Positions 14,269-24,621 of a stretch of 64,000 nt of DNA are shown piece by piece. The stretch comes from Chryseobacterium sp. GVT01B (GTDB taxonomy: Bacteria > Bacteroidota > Bacteroidia > Flavobacteriales > Weeksellaceae): the NCBI RefSeq assembly GCF_019970045.1, contig NZ_JAHXYI010000007.1, forward strand, positions 124,001 through 188,000, given 5' to 3'. The notes under the pieces are model-generated. The model was not told the origin of the DNA, did no database searches, and saw only the letters and a program-made list of their open reading frames with translations. Both the position numbers and the translations under genes were made by a program. How positions within the stretch are numbered: position 1 is the stretch's first letter; every line of letters starts with the position of its first letter.

Positions 14269-16242
14269 TTGGACGGACTCACCGAATTACTTGAACATAC
14301 CAGCAGAAATGTATTTTTGACAGGGAAAGCAGGAACAGGGAAGACTACTTTCCTGAATGAGTTTGTAAAAAAGACCCGCAAAAAACACATTATTGTTGCA
14401 CCCACAGGTATTGCAGCTATCAACGCTGGCGGTGTAACAATTCATTCATTATTTGCAATTCCTTCACGTACATTTGTTCCCACCACAGAGCCTGTTGATC
14501 CCAATCTGGCAATGAATATTAATGAACTTTTCCCTCATTTTAAATACCGTAAAGATAAACTTGATCTTTTCCGTGAAATTGAATTAATTATTATTGATGA
14601 AGTTTCAATGTTGAGAGCCGACCTGCTGGATATGATGGACCATTCATTAAGGAGAGTCAGACGAAATCAATTGCCATTTGGAGGGGCACAATTGCTGTTA
14701 ATAGGAGATTTATACCAACTGCCTCCCGTGGTAAGGGATGAATCGGAGCGTATCCTGTCAAAATTTTATCATACACCGTTTTTCTTTTCTGCCAAAGCAT
14801 TTCAGGGCATTCCATTGATAACAGTAGAGTTACTGAAAGTATATCGCCAGCAGAGTCCGGAATTTCTTGAAATACTCAATGCAGTAAGACATGCAGATAT
14901 CCGTAATTTGGATTTTGAAAAATTAAATTCCAGATATAATCCTGATTTTGAACCTGAAAATGAAACATATATCCATCTTTGCTCTCACAATCGGATAGCC
15001 GATCATATTAATCAGAAAAAACTGAATGAGCTCCCTGAAGATTCCTATTTTTATAAAGCGGTTGTCATTGGTGAATTTAAAGAAACCCAATATCCCAATG
15101 ATGAAACGTTAGAACTCAAAATAGGAACCCAGATCATGTTTATCCGAAATGATTCATCTCCTGAAAAAAAGTTTTACAATGGCAGGCTGGCAAAAATTTC
15201 CTATCTGGATGAAGACCTTATCAAGGCTGTATTTGAAGAGACGGGAAAAGAAATAACAGTGACGAAAGAAGTTTGGGAACAAAAAAGATATACCCTTGAT
15301 GGAGAAAAGAATATCAAAACAGAAGTATTGGGAAGTTTTGAACAATATCCGATACGTTTGGCCTGGGCAGTTACCATTCATAAAAGTCAGGGGCTAACGT
15401 TTGATAGGGTAGTCATAGATGCAGGAAGGTCTTTTGCCAGCGGACAGGTATATGTTGCATTAAGCCGATGCCGGACTCTGGAAGGAATTGTTCTGAAGTC
15501 TAAAATTACACCGGAAGCTATATTTTGTGACCACAGGATTGAACATTTTCAGCAGTCGACCCATGCTAATAATATTTTGGAGCAGCTTGTTGAGCAGGAA
15601 AAGTATGATCATACACTGCATAAACTCCGTATGACTGTAGATGCTGGCTGGCTGAAAGATGCTGTCATGATTTGGGCATCGACGGCCTTATCAGCAGAAA
15701 TACCGGATCAGGCAAAATTAAAAAGACTATTAAAAGACTTTGAATCAGAAAGTGAAAAACTCTTTGCCATTTCCTGGAAATTTAGAAAAATTATTCATCA
15801 AAAAGCATTAAGTTTTGCGGCAGGAACCTGTCATTGGACTGAAATTGAAGATAAATGTAAAGGAGCTGTAAATTTTTTCTATAAAAGCATCGCGGAAGAT
15901 TTCTTGCTGCCTTTAAAGGACTTATATTCAGAAACTGCAGGAATAAAAGGACTTAAAGCCTTTAATGAAGAAACTAAAGTATTTCTCTATGATCTCGCAG
16001 ACTATATTGAAAAACTGAAAGAATGCTACCTCCTAGACCTTCCTTTATTTGACAGAATACTTGAAGTAGATACATCGATAGTCATTGCGAAAAAACCTAC
16101 ACATCTGATTACCTTTGAATTATTTGACAAAGGAATGCCTCCTTTTGAAATTGCAGAAAAAAGAAATCTTACCTTGCCAACAATATACAAACATCTGGCA
16201 AAAATGGGGTTGACAGAGGTGGAAAAAACTTTTAAGATGTAA
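14269..16242 (+). CDS. Pif1/RecD-type AAA helicase with C-terminal helix-turn-helix
   Basis: The protein has 657 aa. Walker A LTGKAGTGKT near residue 18, Walker B IIIDEVSML near 105, GDLYQLPPV near 147 and AWAVTIHKSQG near 365 are superfamily 1B helicase motifs. The last about 40 residues (PFEIAEKRNLTLPTIYKHLAKMG) form a RecQ-associated type helix-turn-helix. No ATG is available in frame after the upstream stop, so TTG at 14269 is the likely start. It probably unwinds DNA or RNA-DNA duplexes; whether it belongs to the RNA island functionally is unknown. Confidence 0.85.
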   Translation: MDGLTELLEHTSRNVFLTGKAGTGKTTFLNEFVKKTRKKHIIVAPTGIAAINAGGVTIHSLFAIPSRTFVPTTEPVDPNLAMNINELFPHFKYRKDKLDLFREIELIIIDEVSMLRADLLDMMDHSLRRVRRNQLPFGGAQLLLIGDLYQLPPVVRDESERILSKFYHTPFFFSAKAFQGIPLITVELLKVYRQQSPEFLEILNAVRHADIRNLDFEKLNSRYNPDFEPENETYIHLCSHNRIADHINQKKLNELPEDSYFYKAVVIGEFKETQYPNDETLELKIGTQIMFIRNDSSPEKKFYNGRLAKISYLDEDLIKAVFEETGKEITVTKEVWEQKRYTLDGEKNIKTEVLGSFEQYPIRLAWAVTIHKSQGLTFDRVVIDAGRSFASGQVYVALSRCRTLEGIVLKSKITPEAIFCDHRIEHFQQSTHANNILEQLVEQEKYDHTLHKLRMTVDAGWLKDAVMIWASTALSAEIPDQAKLKRLLKDFESESEKLFAISWKFRKIIHQKALSFAAGTCHWTEIEDKCKGAVNFFYKSIAEDFLLPLKDLYSETAGIKGLKAFNEETKVFLYDLADYIEKLKECYLLDLPLFDRILEVDTSIVIAKKPTHLITFELFDKGMPPFEIAEKRNLTLPTIYKHLAKMGLTEVEKTFKM

Positions 16243-16647
16243 GTCATTGATATCATAAAATTATCAGTTTTACAGTCAGGAAGTGATGATCATATTATCT
16301 GGCTTTACAATCCTGAAATTAATACGATCTCCGATTGCTGACCTTCTCAAAAATTCATGCTACAATATTTTAAATAAAATTAACGTATCTGTACAATAGA
16401 ATGTTTTTATTATATAACATTACAAATTCCAAAAATAAGACACCAAATAATGTGTAAATATCAAAGTAGAGAGTATTTAGCCACTTTTTTACCAATATAT
16501 CTTTAAACAGGGAATTGTTTTTGTGGTGCTAAAGTGAAGCTATCAGTTGTTTTATTAACTTAATATTTTGTTAAAAAATTCACTTTAACGGGATAATTTA
16601 CTGTCTGTCAGTCATTTTTTTTTATTTTAGCTGATAAGAATGAATTT
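16243..16647. other. Intergenic spacer
   Basis: About 400 AT-rich bases with no convincing gene, RNA or strong hairpin. Confidence 0.5.
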
Positions 16648-16761
16648 ATGCTTATTGATGAGGGTTTTAAGAGAAAATGTTTAAACTGTAAAATAAAGGA
16701 GATGGTTTCTTTTCTTAAAAAGCTTACACCAAAAGATAAAAAAGAAGTCGTTACTCAATAA
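16648..16761 (+). pseudogene. Fragment resembling the N-terminus of the following DUF6493-like protein
   Basis: A 37-codon ORF ends in KIKEMVSFLKKLTPKDKKEV, which aligns without gaps to KIHEIIPFLKELSNEERKTL at the start of the protein encoded at 16796. It stops 34 bp before that gene. It is either the remnant of a decayed tandem duplicate or a tiny independent protein. Confidence 0.5.
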
Positions 16762-16795
16762 CCTGAAACAAATTTATACATCAAATTAGAAGCAC

Positions 16796-19492
16796 ATGAA
16801 AGAAAGACTTTATGAGATCCTTAATGAGGAAAAGATACATGAGATTATCCCCTTTCTAAAAGAGCTTAGTAATGAAGAAAGGAAAACACTGGTGCCATCT
16901 ATAAAGAAAATGGACAGGGAGATCAGTAAAATTGTAATGACTAAAAATTCCTATCATACGGCAGGATCTGTGAATCAGCATTCCATTATTGATATTGCTT
17001 CATTTGTCTGCATGGACAAAAAGAATTTCGGTAAAAATTACTGGAGTCTTTTCCGTAACGCAGAACAGACCGAACAGATTCTGGAGTGGGGCTGCCCGGA
17101 ATGGTTTTCAGACTTCATCAATGAATCTGTAGAAGCTGAATTTACAGCATTTAGCTATAAGGATATTTTAGGATGGACAGAAAAAGGCTATGTACAACCC
17201 AAACCGGAACTGCTGGGACACCATCTGAGCAATTATCCAGCTGAACTGGACCGCCATCCCGAAACCCTTAATACACACTTTTGGTATTTATGTGAATATC
17301 CTTCCAAATCTTTACCCTTCCGTAAAGAATGGTTTCCTATTGTTCAGAAGCTGATCGCAGAAAAAAAGATTGAAAGGAAAAGATTTTTGAAAGAATGTCT
17401 TCTGGCTTCCAACAGAAATTTTAATAAAAATGTCACAGGCTGGTTTATGGATGCATTTACTTCATTAAAACCAACTGAAGAAGAGCTGTCTGAACTGCAG
17501 GGTGAATTGCTTGCAGGGCTGGCTTCCTCACAGTCAAAAGCTGTGAATACCATATTATCACATTTGAAAAAAATTGTGGGAGTTCCTGATTTTAAAAATG
17601 ATGAATTTTCCCATTACCTTCCGAATCTGTTGAGCTCGGAAGTGAAAACAGTGGTTGTATCCAGTCTGGTACTGACCGAAAAAATATTCCAGAGAAAGAA
17701 AATAGATCCCGAAATGTTGGGAATGGCTTTAAGTACGGCATTTGTCAGCAAAGATGATGGCATACAGTCAAAAGCTGCAAAGATCATTCTTAAATATATT
17801 CCGGCTTCAGAAAATATGATAGAGGCACTTTCCCATTATTCAGACAATATACTGACCAATGTACGTCCTCTTCTTGTAAAATATATTGAAGAAACACAGC
17901 CGGAACTGGTAGCAATAGCTTCGGAAAAATTATCCCTGACTACAGAAGAAAATGCAGTGAAAGTACTTCAGAACTTTGAAGATCTCATGTTTTATCTTCC
18001 TTTGGCGATGGATGATCCGTACAGTCATCATTGTGATATTGCTTTGGCTGGATTTATCCGTTTTGCCGGAGATGTAAATGCCGAATCCGTGAAATTAATA
18101 GAACCGGTATTTTTGAAAGCCTGTAAAACAATTTCGAAATGGGAAGTTCCTTATCTGAATGTTTTAATATGTAATGCCATTATTAATTATGGCTTGGATC
18201 TGCTGGAAAAATATCCGGTTCAGCTTAAAAATCTGGAAAGAATTTATCATAAGACCAAAGAAGAGGAGGCCACAAGAGAGTCTTACTCCAATTATCAGAA
18301 AAAATTGGGGCCGATTGAAAATGTCGGAGCAGATTGCCCTGCAAGAATCGCGTTTAAAGAGCTGGCCATCTATGCTTATGAAAAAATAAGATCAGGAGAT
18401 AAGATCCCGTTATTGTTCACGGTTACCCATGCTCCATGTTGGATTTCTCCAGTAACGTTGGTTGAAAGATTGGAAAGCTATCAGAATAATAATGTTAAAC
18501 CCCATCATCTGGATATTCAGCTGGCATTGCAGCGTTGTGCTTTAGACAATACTTCAGAAGCGATCATTGAAGTTGAAAAAAGATTAAAAGGAGAATACAA
18601 AGAACTTTTACTTTTCTTCTTTGGCAAAAATACTAAGCCGGAAGGAAAATTTGAACATCCTTCATGGTGGATGACTGCAGGAATTACCCGTTCTCCGGAA
18701 ACCTTATTTGAAGAATTCAGTGGTTTTGGGTATGATGATATTCCTGTAGAATTCTTTTCAGGGGCTTACAAATGGAAGACCATCGATAATAAGAAAAACT
18801 CATATTATCCTGTAGAGCTGAAAATTGTTATTCCTAAATATCATCTTGCAAAAAGGAAAGAGCCTTTATTTGTGGAATATTTCGTTGCCGAACAGAAAGA
18901 GCTTATCGAAATTCCTGCCTTGATGCTTTGTTTTCCGAATACTCCGGCAAATGCTTTGGCGAAAGTAATCAAGCACTGCCTTTTCTTTTCAGGAATTGCC
19001 GAAGTCTATGAAAGAAGTCTGGTTTTGAACACAGCGAATGCACTTTATCAGATCAAAAACCCATTAGACGAAATCGGGTATCTGTTCTTAGGAACTATTT
19101 TCCTGGACAGTGATAAAACTATTCGTAGTACAGCCGCTGAAATATGGCTGGAGCATGTTTCTTCCCAAACGATGGATAATGCATGGTTAGGAAGGGTGAT
19201 AGGTTTGCATGAAAAACTGGAATGGGCACCTGTTAAAAGATTAACAGATCTTATGCAGCATCACATGCTGAATGTCAGTAAGAATCATAATATTGCCCTG
19301 GAAGAATTGATTTCCAATATATTGCTTCAAATGGAAACACCGGTTACCAATCTGAAAAAGATTTTAGAAATCTACCATGAAGTATTGGCTTTGAATCACT
19401 CAGATGCTCATAATGAAATAATAGGAAAATTAAATAGCTGGAAAGAAAATTCAAGTCTGAAAAAGATCTGTGGCCTTCTTCTGAAGAAATAG
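16796..19492 (+). CDS. Large helical-repeat protein, DUF6493-like
   Basis: The protein has 898 aa, soluble, largely alpha-helical. It appears to be built of HEAT-like repeats, with a central strand-rich section near 590-700 (LLFTVTHAPCWISP, FEHPSWWMTAG). It resembles the DUF6493 family of Bacteroidota and actinomycetes. It sits 2 bp from a SWIM zinc-finger gene, so the two are surely cotranscribed. SWIM proteins commonly accompany MoxR/vWA conflict modules, but no MoxR gene is seen here. Function unknown. Confidence 0.55.
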   Translation: MKERLYEILNEEKIHEIIPFLKELSNEERKTLVPSIKKMDREISKIVMTKNSYHTAGSVNQHSIIDIASFVCMDKKNFGKNYWSLFRNAEQTEQILEWGCPEWFSDFINESVEAEFTAFSYKDILGWTEKGYVQPKPELLGHHLSNYPAELDRHPETLNTHFWYLCEYPSKSLPFRKEWFPIVQKLIAEKKIERKRFLKECLLASNRNFNKNVTGWFMDAFTSLKPTEEELSELQGELLAGLASSQSKAVNTILSHLKKIVGVPDFKNDEFSHYLPNLLSSEVKTVVVSSLVLTEKIFQRKKIDPEMLGMALSTAFVSKDDGIQSKAAKIILKYIPASENMIEALSHYSDNILTNVRPLLVKYIEETQPELVAIASEKLSLTTEENAVKVLQNFEDLMFYLPLAMDDPYSHHCDIALAGFIRFAGDVNAESVKLIEPVFLKACKTISKWEVPYLNVLICNAIINYGLDLLEKYPVQLKNLERIYHKTKEEEATRESYSNYQKKLGPIENVGADCPARIAFKELAIYAYEKIRSGDKIPLLFTVTHAPCWISPVTLVERLESYQNNNVKPHHLDIQLALQRCALDNTSEAIIEVEKRLKGEYKELLLFFFGKNTKPEGKFEHPSWWMTAGITRSPETLFEEFSGFGYDDIPVEFFSGAYKWKTIDNKKNSYYPVELKIVIPKYHLAKRKEPLFVEYFVAEQKELIEIPALMLCFPNTPANALAKVIKHCLFFSGIAEVYERSLVLNTANALYQIKNPLDEIGYLFLGTIFLDSDKTIRSTAAEIWLEHVSSQTMDNAWLGRVIGLHEKLEWAPVKRLTDLMQHHMLNVSKNHNIALEELISNILLQMETPVTNLKKILEIYHEVLALNHSDAHNEIIGKLNSWKENSSLKKICGLLLKK

Positions 19493-19494
19493 AT

Positions 19495-20838
19495 ATGGAA
19501 GGTACACTTATTTACAGCTATTCAGGAACATCCTCTTTAGTAAGGAGAGATGCACTTGAAGAATTGTTTCTCGCTAAATACAGTGAGATACATAAAAATA
19601 CTGATGCTCCATGTTTTTTCTGGGGAAATGTTGGGCAGCCTTTTATTCTAGCGCGTTGTCTGATTACACTGTCCAATATTGTAAAATCAAGTTTTAACCT
19701 GTCCCCGTTTCAAATGGGGCTTCTTAAAGATCCGATCATAACAGCCGGAAATCACAGATTACGCTTTGAAGGTTTTTCTCACTGCGCCGGAGTTTATGCA
19801 AGGGTTGACGTATTGCCTGAAGGTCTGGAAGGTGAATTCCTTGAAAATGGAACTACAAATGTAGACTTCAATCAACCAATGATAACTGCGCTGGGAAGCA
19901 TCCGCCCAAATGAAAAAATTATGCTTTCCGTGGGTGAAAAAGAAGTGGGACTGTATAAAGAAGAAGAGAAAATAATAGAAAGAAAAGTTCCTTTACCCGC
20001 AAAATGGATCAAAGGATTGGGAACAGTTCAGGTATATTTATCGGAATCCGAAAAACGCTATACTTTCAATAAAATTCAGACCCAGCAACTATTCCGCGGG
20101 ATGCCGAAAGGCGTGGTAAAGTCTGATTATTATTTGATCGTGAGAGGAAATAAACCCATTTTTTCTCCGGTAAAATCTATGGATGCTGTTTGCATAGGCG
20201 GGCTTCACAGGCTTCGTCTTTTAGAGTCCCTGCTTCCTTATATTGATTATATGCAGGTTTTTTCACATTCTACTATGCAGTCTACAACGTGGCAGCTTTA
20301 TATGGGACCTATCAGATTTAGTTTTTCTTTGTCAAGAGAGTGCTGGAGAGGTTTCTCAGGAGAAGGAGCAGTCTTAGAAAGCCTGATTTCTGAAGTTTCT
20401 GATGAGTGGATTGATGCTTTGGATAAGTACGCTTATGCCAATCAATCTTTTAATCCAAACATGCTTGCTCTGGAAGAAAATCTGAGTTTCAGCAAAACTG
20501 ATACTATTACAGGAAGGCTTGCAGCAATGGGATTATTGGGTTATGACCTTGATGATCATGAATTTTTCTACCGCAGGCTACCTTTTAAATTAAGCCGTAT
20601 TATTGGACTTAATCCCCGTATAAAAAATGCCGAAAAATTAATAGAAGACGGAAAAGTAGAAATTTTAAACAACAATAAAGCAAGAACAGAAGCCAGAGTA
20701 GAAGGAACCGGTGTACATCATACGGTAATTATTGAAGAAGAAAAAGAACGCTGTACTTGTGAATGGTTCAGTAAATATCAGGGCGAAAGAGGTCCTTGTA
20801 AACATGTGTTGGCAGTAAAAAAACTGATAAACAGTTAA
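19495..20838 (+). CDS. SWIM zinc-finger protein
   Basis: The protein has 447 aa. The C-terminus contains CTCEWFSKYQGERGPCKH, a CxC-x12-CxH SWIM finger, preceded by a predicted mixed alpha/beta region of unknown type. SWIM domains bind nucleic acid or protein. Only 2 bp separate it from the DUF6493-like gene. It lies about 1 kb upstream of the Ro operon, with an unrelated minus-strand gene between. Confidence 0.75.
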   Translation: MEGTLIYSYSGTSSLVRRDALEELFLAKYSEIHKNTDAPCFFWGNVGQPFILARCLITLSNIVKSSFNLSPFQMGLLKDPIITAGNHRLRFEGFSHCAGVYARVDVLPEGLEGEFLENGTTNVDFNQPMITALGSIRPNEKIMLSVGEKEVGLYKEEEKIIERKVPLPAKWIKGLGTVQVYLSESEKRYTFNKIQTQQLFRGMPKGVVKSDYYLIVRGNKPIFSPVKSMDAVCIGGLHRLRLLESLLPYIDYMQVFSHSTMQSTTWQLYMGPIRFSFSLSRECWRGFSGEGAVLESLISEVSDEWIDALDKYAYANQSFNPNMLALEENLSFSKTDTITGRLAAMGLLGYDLDDHEFFYRRLPFKLSRIIGLNPRIKNAEKLIEDGKVEILNNNKARTEARVEGTGVHHTVIIEEEKERCTCEWFSKYQGERGPCKHVLAVKKLINS

Positions 20839-20981
20839 AGCTTTTTCTACCTTATTTTATTATCTTGTTGACAGTCGCAGGGACGCAAAAATTTTGTTAA
20901 ATAAGAATTCAATTTTGATCTCTTTAAGTCTTTGATTTTCTTGCGCCACTACATTATATCAGCATCTAACAATTTTTTATA

Positions 20982-21434
20982 TCAATTTTTTTCCGAGTTT
21001 ATCCATTCCTCATAACTAAGCACACCTAATTCCGGTTTGCTTTCTCCCTCAAGAATAGAGATGAATTCAAGCTGATTTCCATCCGGATCATTAAAATAAA
21101 TGGCCAGCGCGGGCATCCACGCAAACACCATTGGTTCAACACTTCCATTTTTTAGAAAATTATAAGGCTTTAAATCTTTATTTTCTAAAAACTCTACTGA
21201 ATAGTTTAAAATATCTTCTTTACTGCTGGAAAAAGCAAAATGTCTGGTCTGAAGATTCTCCTTCTGCTCCCATAATCCTAACATAAATTCTTTCCCTTCT
21301 CCAACCCATAAAAAAGCAATAGGCCTGGTTTCATCTCTGTGAGCCAGTTTCAATCCTAACACTTCCGTATAAAATTGTATTGCATTTTCCAGATTGCTCA
21401 CCTGAACATGGGTTTCATATATTCCTTTAATCAT
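20982..21434 (-). CDS. VOC (glyoxalase/bleomycin-resistance fold) protein
   Basis: The protein has 150 aa. IYETHVQVSNLENAIQFYTEVLGLKL at the start and IYFNDPDGNQLEFISIL near the end are the paired beta-alpha-beta-beta-beta signatures of the vicinal oxygen chelate fold, with H, E-type metal ligands. The enzyme activity cannot be assigned. Convergent with the SWIM gene and divergent from the Ro operon. Confidence 0.82.
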   Translation of the reverse strand: MIKGIYETHVQVSNLENAIQFYTEVLGLKLAHRDETRPIAFLWVGEGKEFMLGLWEQKENLQTRHFAFSSSKEDILNYSVEFLENKDLKPYNFLKNGSVEPMVFAWMPALAIYFNDPDGNQLEFISILEGESKPELGVLSYEEWINSEKN

Positions 21435-21780
<346 letters not shown>

Positions 21781-21799
21781 AATGTTCAATAAAAAAATC

Positions 21800-21835
21800 T
21801 ACGCAAAAAGGTTGCGCAACACTGTTTTTACTTTG
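21800..21835 (+). promoter_or_regulatory. Ro operon promoter P1 with direct-repeat operator
   Basis: TACGCA (21800-21805) and TGCGCA (21813-21818) form a direct repeat with 7-bp spacer. Nine bases later TTACTTTG (21828-21835) is a near-consensus -7 element. The same arrangement occurs at 24622 and 24844. Confidence 0.65.
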
Positions 21836-21894
21836 CATGAGAAATCAGAGAGGAAGTATCAATCCTTCCCAATGTTTAACAAAAAACAGTAACC

Positions 21895-23412
21895 ATGAAA
21901 TTTAATTTTTTAAAAAAAGAAACGAAAGTAGTATTGAACTACGAAGGTGCAAAAGCATATGCGATGACACCTGCAGAAGAATTGTATAGTGCTGTTGTTA
22001 CAACAGGACTGTCAGATGCCAACTATGAAAAAGGAAATGACAGATTGGAAAGAATTCAGTCTCTGATCAAAAAAAATGACCCGGAATTTGTGGCAAAACT
22101 GGCGGTATATGCAAGAAAAGATATGTACTTGCGTTCCATTCCATTGGTGTTGACAACTGAACTGGCAAAACAGACTTCCGGTACGGATCTGGTAAGCAAA
22201 ACAGTGGAAGGTGTCGTTCAGAGAGCTGATGAAATCACAGAATTGCTGGCATACTACCAACTTGCAAACAAAAGAACAGATACTAAAAAACTGAATAAAC
22301 TGTCAAAGCAGATTCAAAAAGGCCTGGTAAAGTCCTTCAACAAATTTGATGAATACCAGTTTGCAAAATACAACAGAAAAGCGGAGGTAACCTTGAAAGA
22401 CGCATTATTCCTGGTTCACCCGAAGGCTAAGGATGAAAACCAGCAAGCTGTTTTCAACAAAATTGCCAATAATACACTGGAAACTCCATACACATGGGAA
22501 GTAGAGCTTTCCGTTTTGGGTCAGACGAAATTTGCTAATGATGCAGAAAGAAAGTTAGCCTTCAAAAATAAATGGGAAGAACTGATCTTCAGCAATAAAT
22601 TGGGGTATATGGCAACCATGAGGAACCTGAGGAATATCCTTGAAGCGGGGGTATCATCTGATGCAATGAATAAAGTATGCAGATATCTTTCAGATGAAAG
22701 AGCGGTATCCAATTCAAAGCAGCTCCCATTCCGATTTCTGGCGGCTTACAGAGAATTAAAAACGATAGATTCTCCTTATTTGTCATCCGTGTTGGAAGCA
22801 TTGGAAGATGCTGTGGTAGTAAGTGCTAAAAATATCAAAGGTTTTGGTTTTGATACTTCGGTAGTGATCGCTGCAGATGTATCCGGTTCTATGCAGAAAG
22901 CAGTTTCCAATAAAAGCAAAATCTTGCTGTATGATATCGGTTTACTGATGTCGATGATCCTTCAGTCACAGTGTAAAAATGTGGTGACAGGTATTTTCGG
23001 TGACCGTTGGCTGAGAGTTCCAATGCCTAAAAATGGTATTTTAAGAAATGTAGACGCTTTCTACAAACGCGAAGGTGAAGTAGGGTATTCTACGAATGGT
23101 TATCTCGTTATCGAAGATCTGATCAAAAGAGATGAAAAAGTGAACAAAGTAATGCTATTCACCGATACTCAGATGTGGAACAGCACCGGAAACAGAAAAT
23201 CTTTTGAAGACGTGTGGAACAGGTACAAAACGATCTCACCCAATGCAAAGCTGTATATCTTTGATCTGGCAGGTTATGGCAGACAGCCAATTGATATCAG
23301 AAAAAATGATGTACATCTGATAGCTGGCTGGTCAGATAAAATTTTCGAAGTACTGAACGCGTTGGAAGACAAAAAATCAGCCGTAGAAATGATTCATAAA
23401 GTAGTGCTGTAA
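21895..23412 (+). CDS. rsr: Ro60/Rsr-type TROVE domain protein
   Basis: The protein has 505 aa. The N-terminal roughly 330 residues form helical repeats of the TROVE ring. The C-terminal part is a von Willebrand A domain with an intact MIDAS: DVSGSMQ near 330 and later FTDTQMW. The length fits bacterial Ro orthologues (about 530 aa). Ro proteins bind misfolded RNAs in the ring cavity and Y RNAs on the outer surface. The downstream cluster of Y-like RNAs and the shared promoter motif fit that role well. It leads an apparent operon with the next two genes. Confidence 0.9.
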   Translation: MKFNFLKKETKVVLNYEGAKAYAMTPAEELYSAVVTTGLSDANYEKGNDRLERIQSLIKKNDPEFVAKLAVYARKDMYLRSIPLVLTTELAKQTSGTDLVSKTVEGVVQRADEITELLAYYQLANKRTDTKKLNKLSKQIQKGLVKSFNKFDEYQFAKYNRKAEVTLKDALFLVHPKAKDENQQAVFNKIANNTLETPYTWEVELSVLGQTKFANDAERKLAFKNKWEELIFSNKLGYMATMRNLRNILEAGVSSDAMNKVCRYLSDERAVSNSKQLPFRFLAAYRELKTIDSPYLSSVLEALEDAVVVSAKNIKGFGFDTSVVIAADVSGSMQKAVSNKSKILLYDIGLLMSMILQSQCKNVVTGIFGDRWLRVPMPKNGILRNVDAFYKREGEVGYSTNGYLVIEDLIKRDEKVNKVMLFTDTQMWNSTGNRKSFEDVWNRYKTISPNAKLYIFDLAGYGRQPIDIRKNDVHLIAGWSDKIFEVLNALEDKKSAVEMIHKVVL

Positions 23413-23464
23413 AAGGCACTGCTTTTAATTAAGAACAAAAAATAAATTTTAATAATCAAAACCT

Positions 23465-24043
23465 ATGAAAATCATAAATAAATATCCTGTGTTTGCAGAC
23501 GTGATACAGACTGGAGAGAAATCTTTCCAATTTAAATTTAAGAATTCAAAATGCTTTGATTATTCAGGAGATCTTTTTATTGTAAATATTCATGGAATGC
23601 TTATTAATAATGTTGAAGAATGGATAAAAGCTATAAAAGCGGATCATATCAATATGGATTCGGTTATTACATTTGATGAAAATGTTATGGAAATCTTTAC
23701 AGGAAAATTTGACGAAGATCAATGGGGTGATTGGTGTACGAGTTTCTCTCCATTTAATTTTGAAAGTTATGATACAAAGTATATTCAAAAGGAGCAAAAA
23801 GACTGGGATGATGAATTATTATTAACTATCAGAATGCAGGTCATGGAAAAAATGTTTCGTTCTGTAACAGCCGCTGATTTTAGAAGTTTTGTACAGGAAT
23901 ATTGTGAGATTAATTTGTCCAAGGCAGAATTGCAAGAAAAGCAAAGAGAAAAGTTAAAAGAAACTTTGGAAAAGATTAGTAAACTTAATGCTTCCAGTTT
24001 TTATGACATCTTTGTTTGGCAATCCGCATTTAAAATAGATTAA
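23465..24043 (+). CDS. Hypothetical protein in the Ro operon
   Basis: The protein has 192 aa, soluble and acidic, with many aromatic residues in the first half (strand-rich) and a helical second half ending FYDIFVWQSAFKID. No signal peptide or membrane segment, and no family recognised. It starts 52 bp after the Ro gene and 42 bp before the next ORF, so it is probably cotranscribed and may assist Ro or a Y RNA. Confidence 0.6.
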   Translation: MKIINKYPVFADVIQTGEKSFQFKFKNSKCFDYSGDLFIVNIHGMLINNVEEWIKAIKADHINMDSVITFDENVMEIFTGKFDEDQWGDWCTSFSPFNFESYDTKYIQKEQKDWDDELLLTIRMQVMEKMFRSVTAADFRSFVQEYCEINLSKAELQEKQREKLKETLEKISKLNASSFYDIFVWQSAFKID

Positions 24044-24085
24044 TAATATATCGGGATTGCAAGAAAATAAAGCAAAAAATGGATT

Positions 24086-24613
24086 ATGGGAAATTTATTC
24101 TACAGAATTGAAGAAGATTTAAAGGAAGGCAGAAAGAAAAAAGCCTGTGACAGATTAAGAAATATGATCAATCAGTTTCCTAATGATATTTCTCTGAGAA
24201 AAAGATTAGGACAGATTTATTTTGAAGCTGGATTTCTTGATGAAGCGGGAAAATTCTGGATTCTGTCTGCTCCTGAAAATAATGAAATGGAAAATGCGGT
24301 AGAGTTATACAGAAAATCTTTAAGCAATTCAGGAAATGCAATTTTAAAAGATATTGTTTTCAGAGGAAATAAAGATTTGCTTGATGAGCATGCAAAGAAA
24401 GTAATCATAGAGCTTGAGCAAGATAGCTTCAAAGCGACCAAACAAATTCCTGCTTTTAAAGCTAAAACTAGAGAAAAAGAAAAGTATCAGGAACATCATA
24501 CAGGTTTTCTAAGCAAGATTGGAATCTTTCTATTGATTGGATTTATTATTTTACTTCCGGTTTTAGGGATTTTTAAATTGTCGGAATTGATCTCATCATT
24601 ATTTTCTCAATAA
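24086..24613 (+). CDS. DUF6584-like helical protein with C-terminal membrane anchor
   Basis: The protein has 175 aa. TPR-like helices occupy about 1-90 (RLRNMINQFPNDISLRKRLGQIYFEAGFLDEA), then a linker and one hydrophobic segment near 148-165 (IGIFLLIGFIILLPVLGIF). It resembles the DUF6584 family of Bacteroidota. It ends 8 bp before the promoter of the Y-like RNA cluster. It may tether the Ro system to the membrane, which is speculative. Confidence 0.55.
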   Translation: MGNLFYRIEEDLKEGRKKKACDRLRNMINQFPNDISLRKRLGQIYFEAGFLDEAGKFWILSAPENNEMENAVELYRKSLSNSGNAILKDIVFRGNKDLLDEHAKKVIIELEQDSFKATKQIPAFKAKTREKEKYQEHHTGFLSKIGIFLLIGFIILLPVLGIFKLSELISSLFSQ

Positions 24614-24621
24614 AAATAAAC

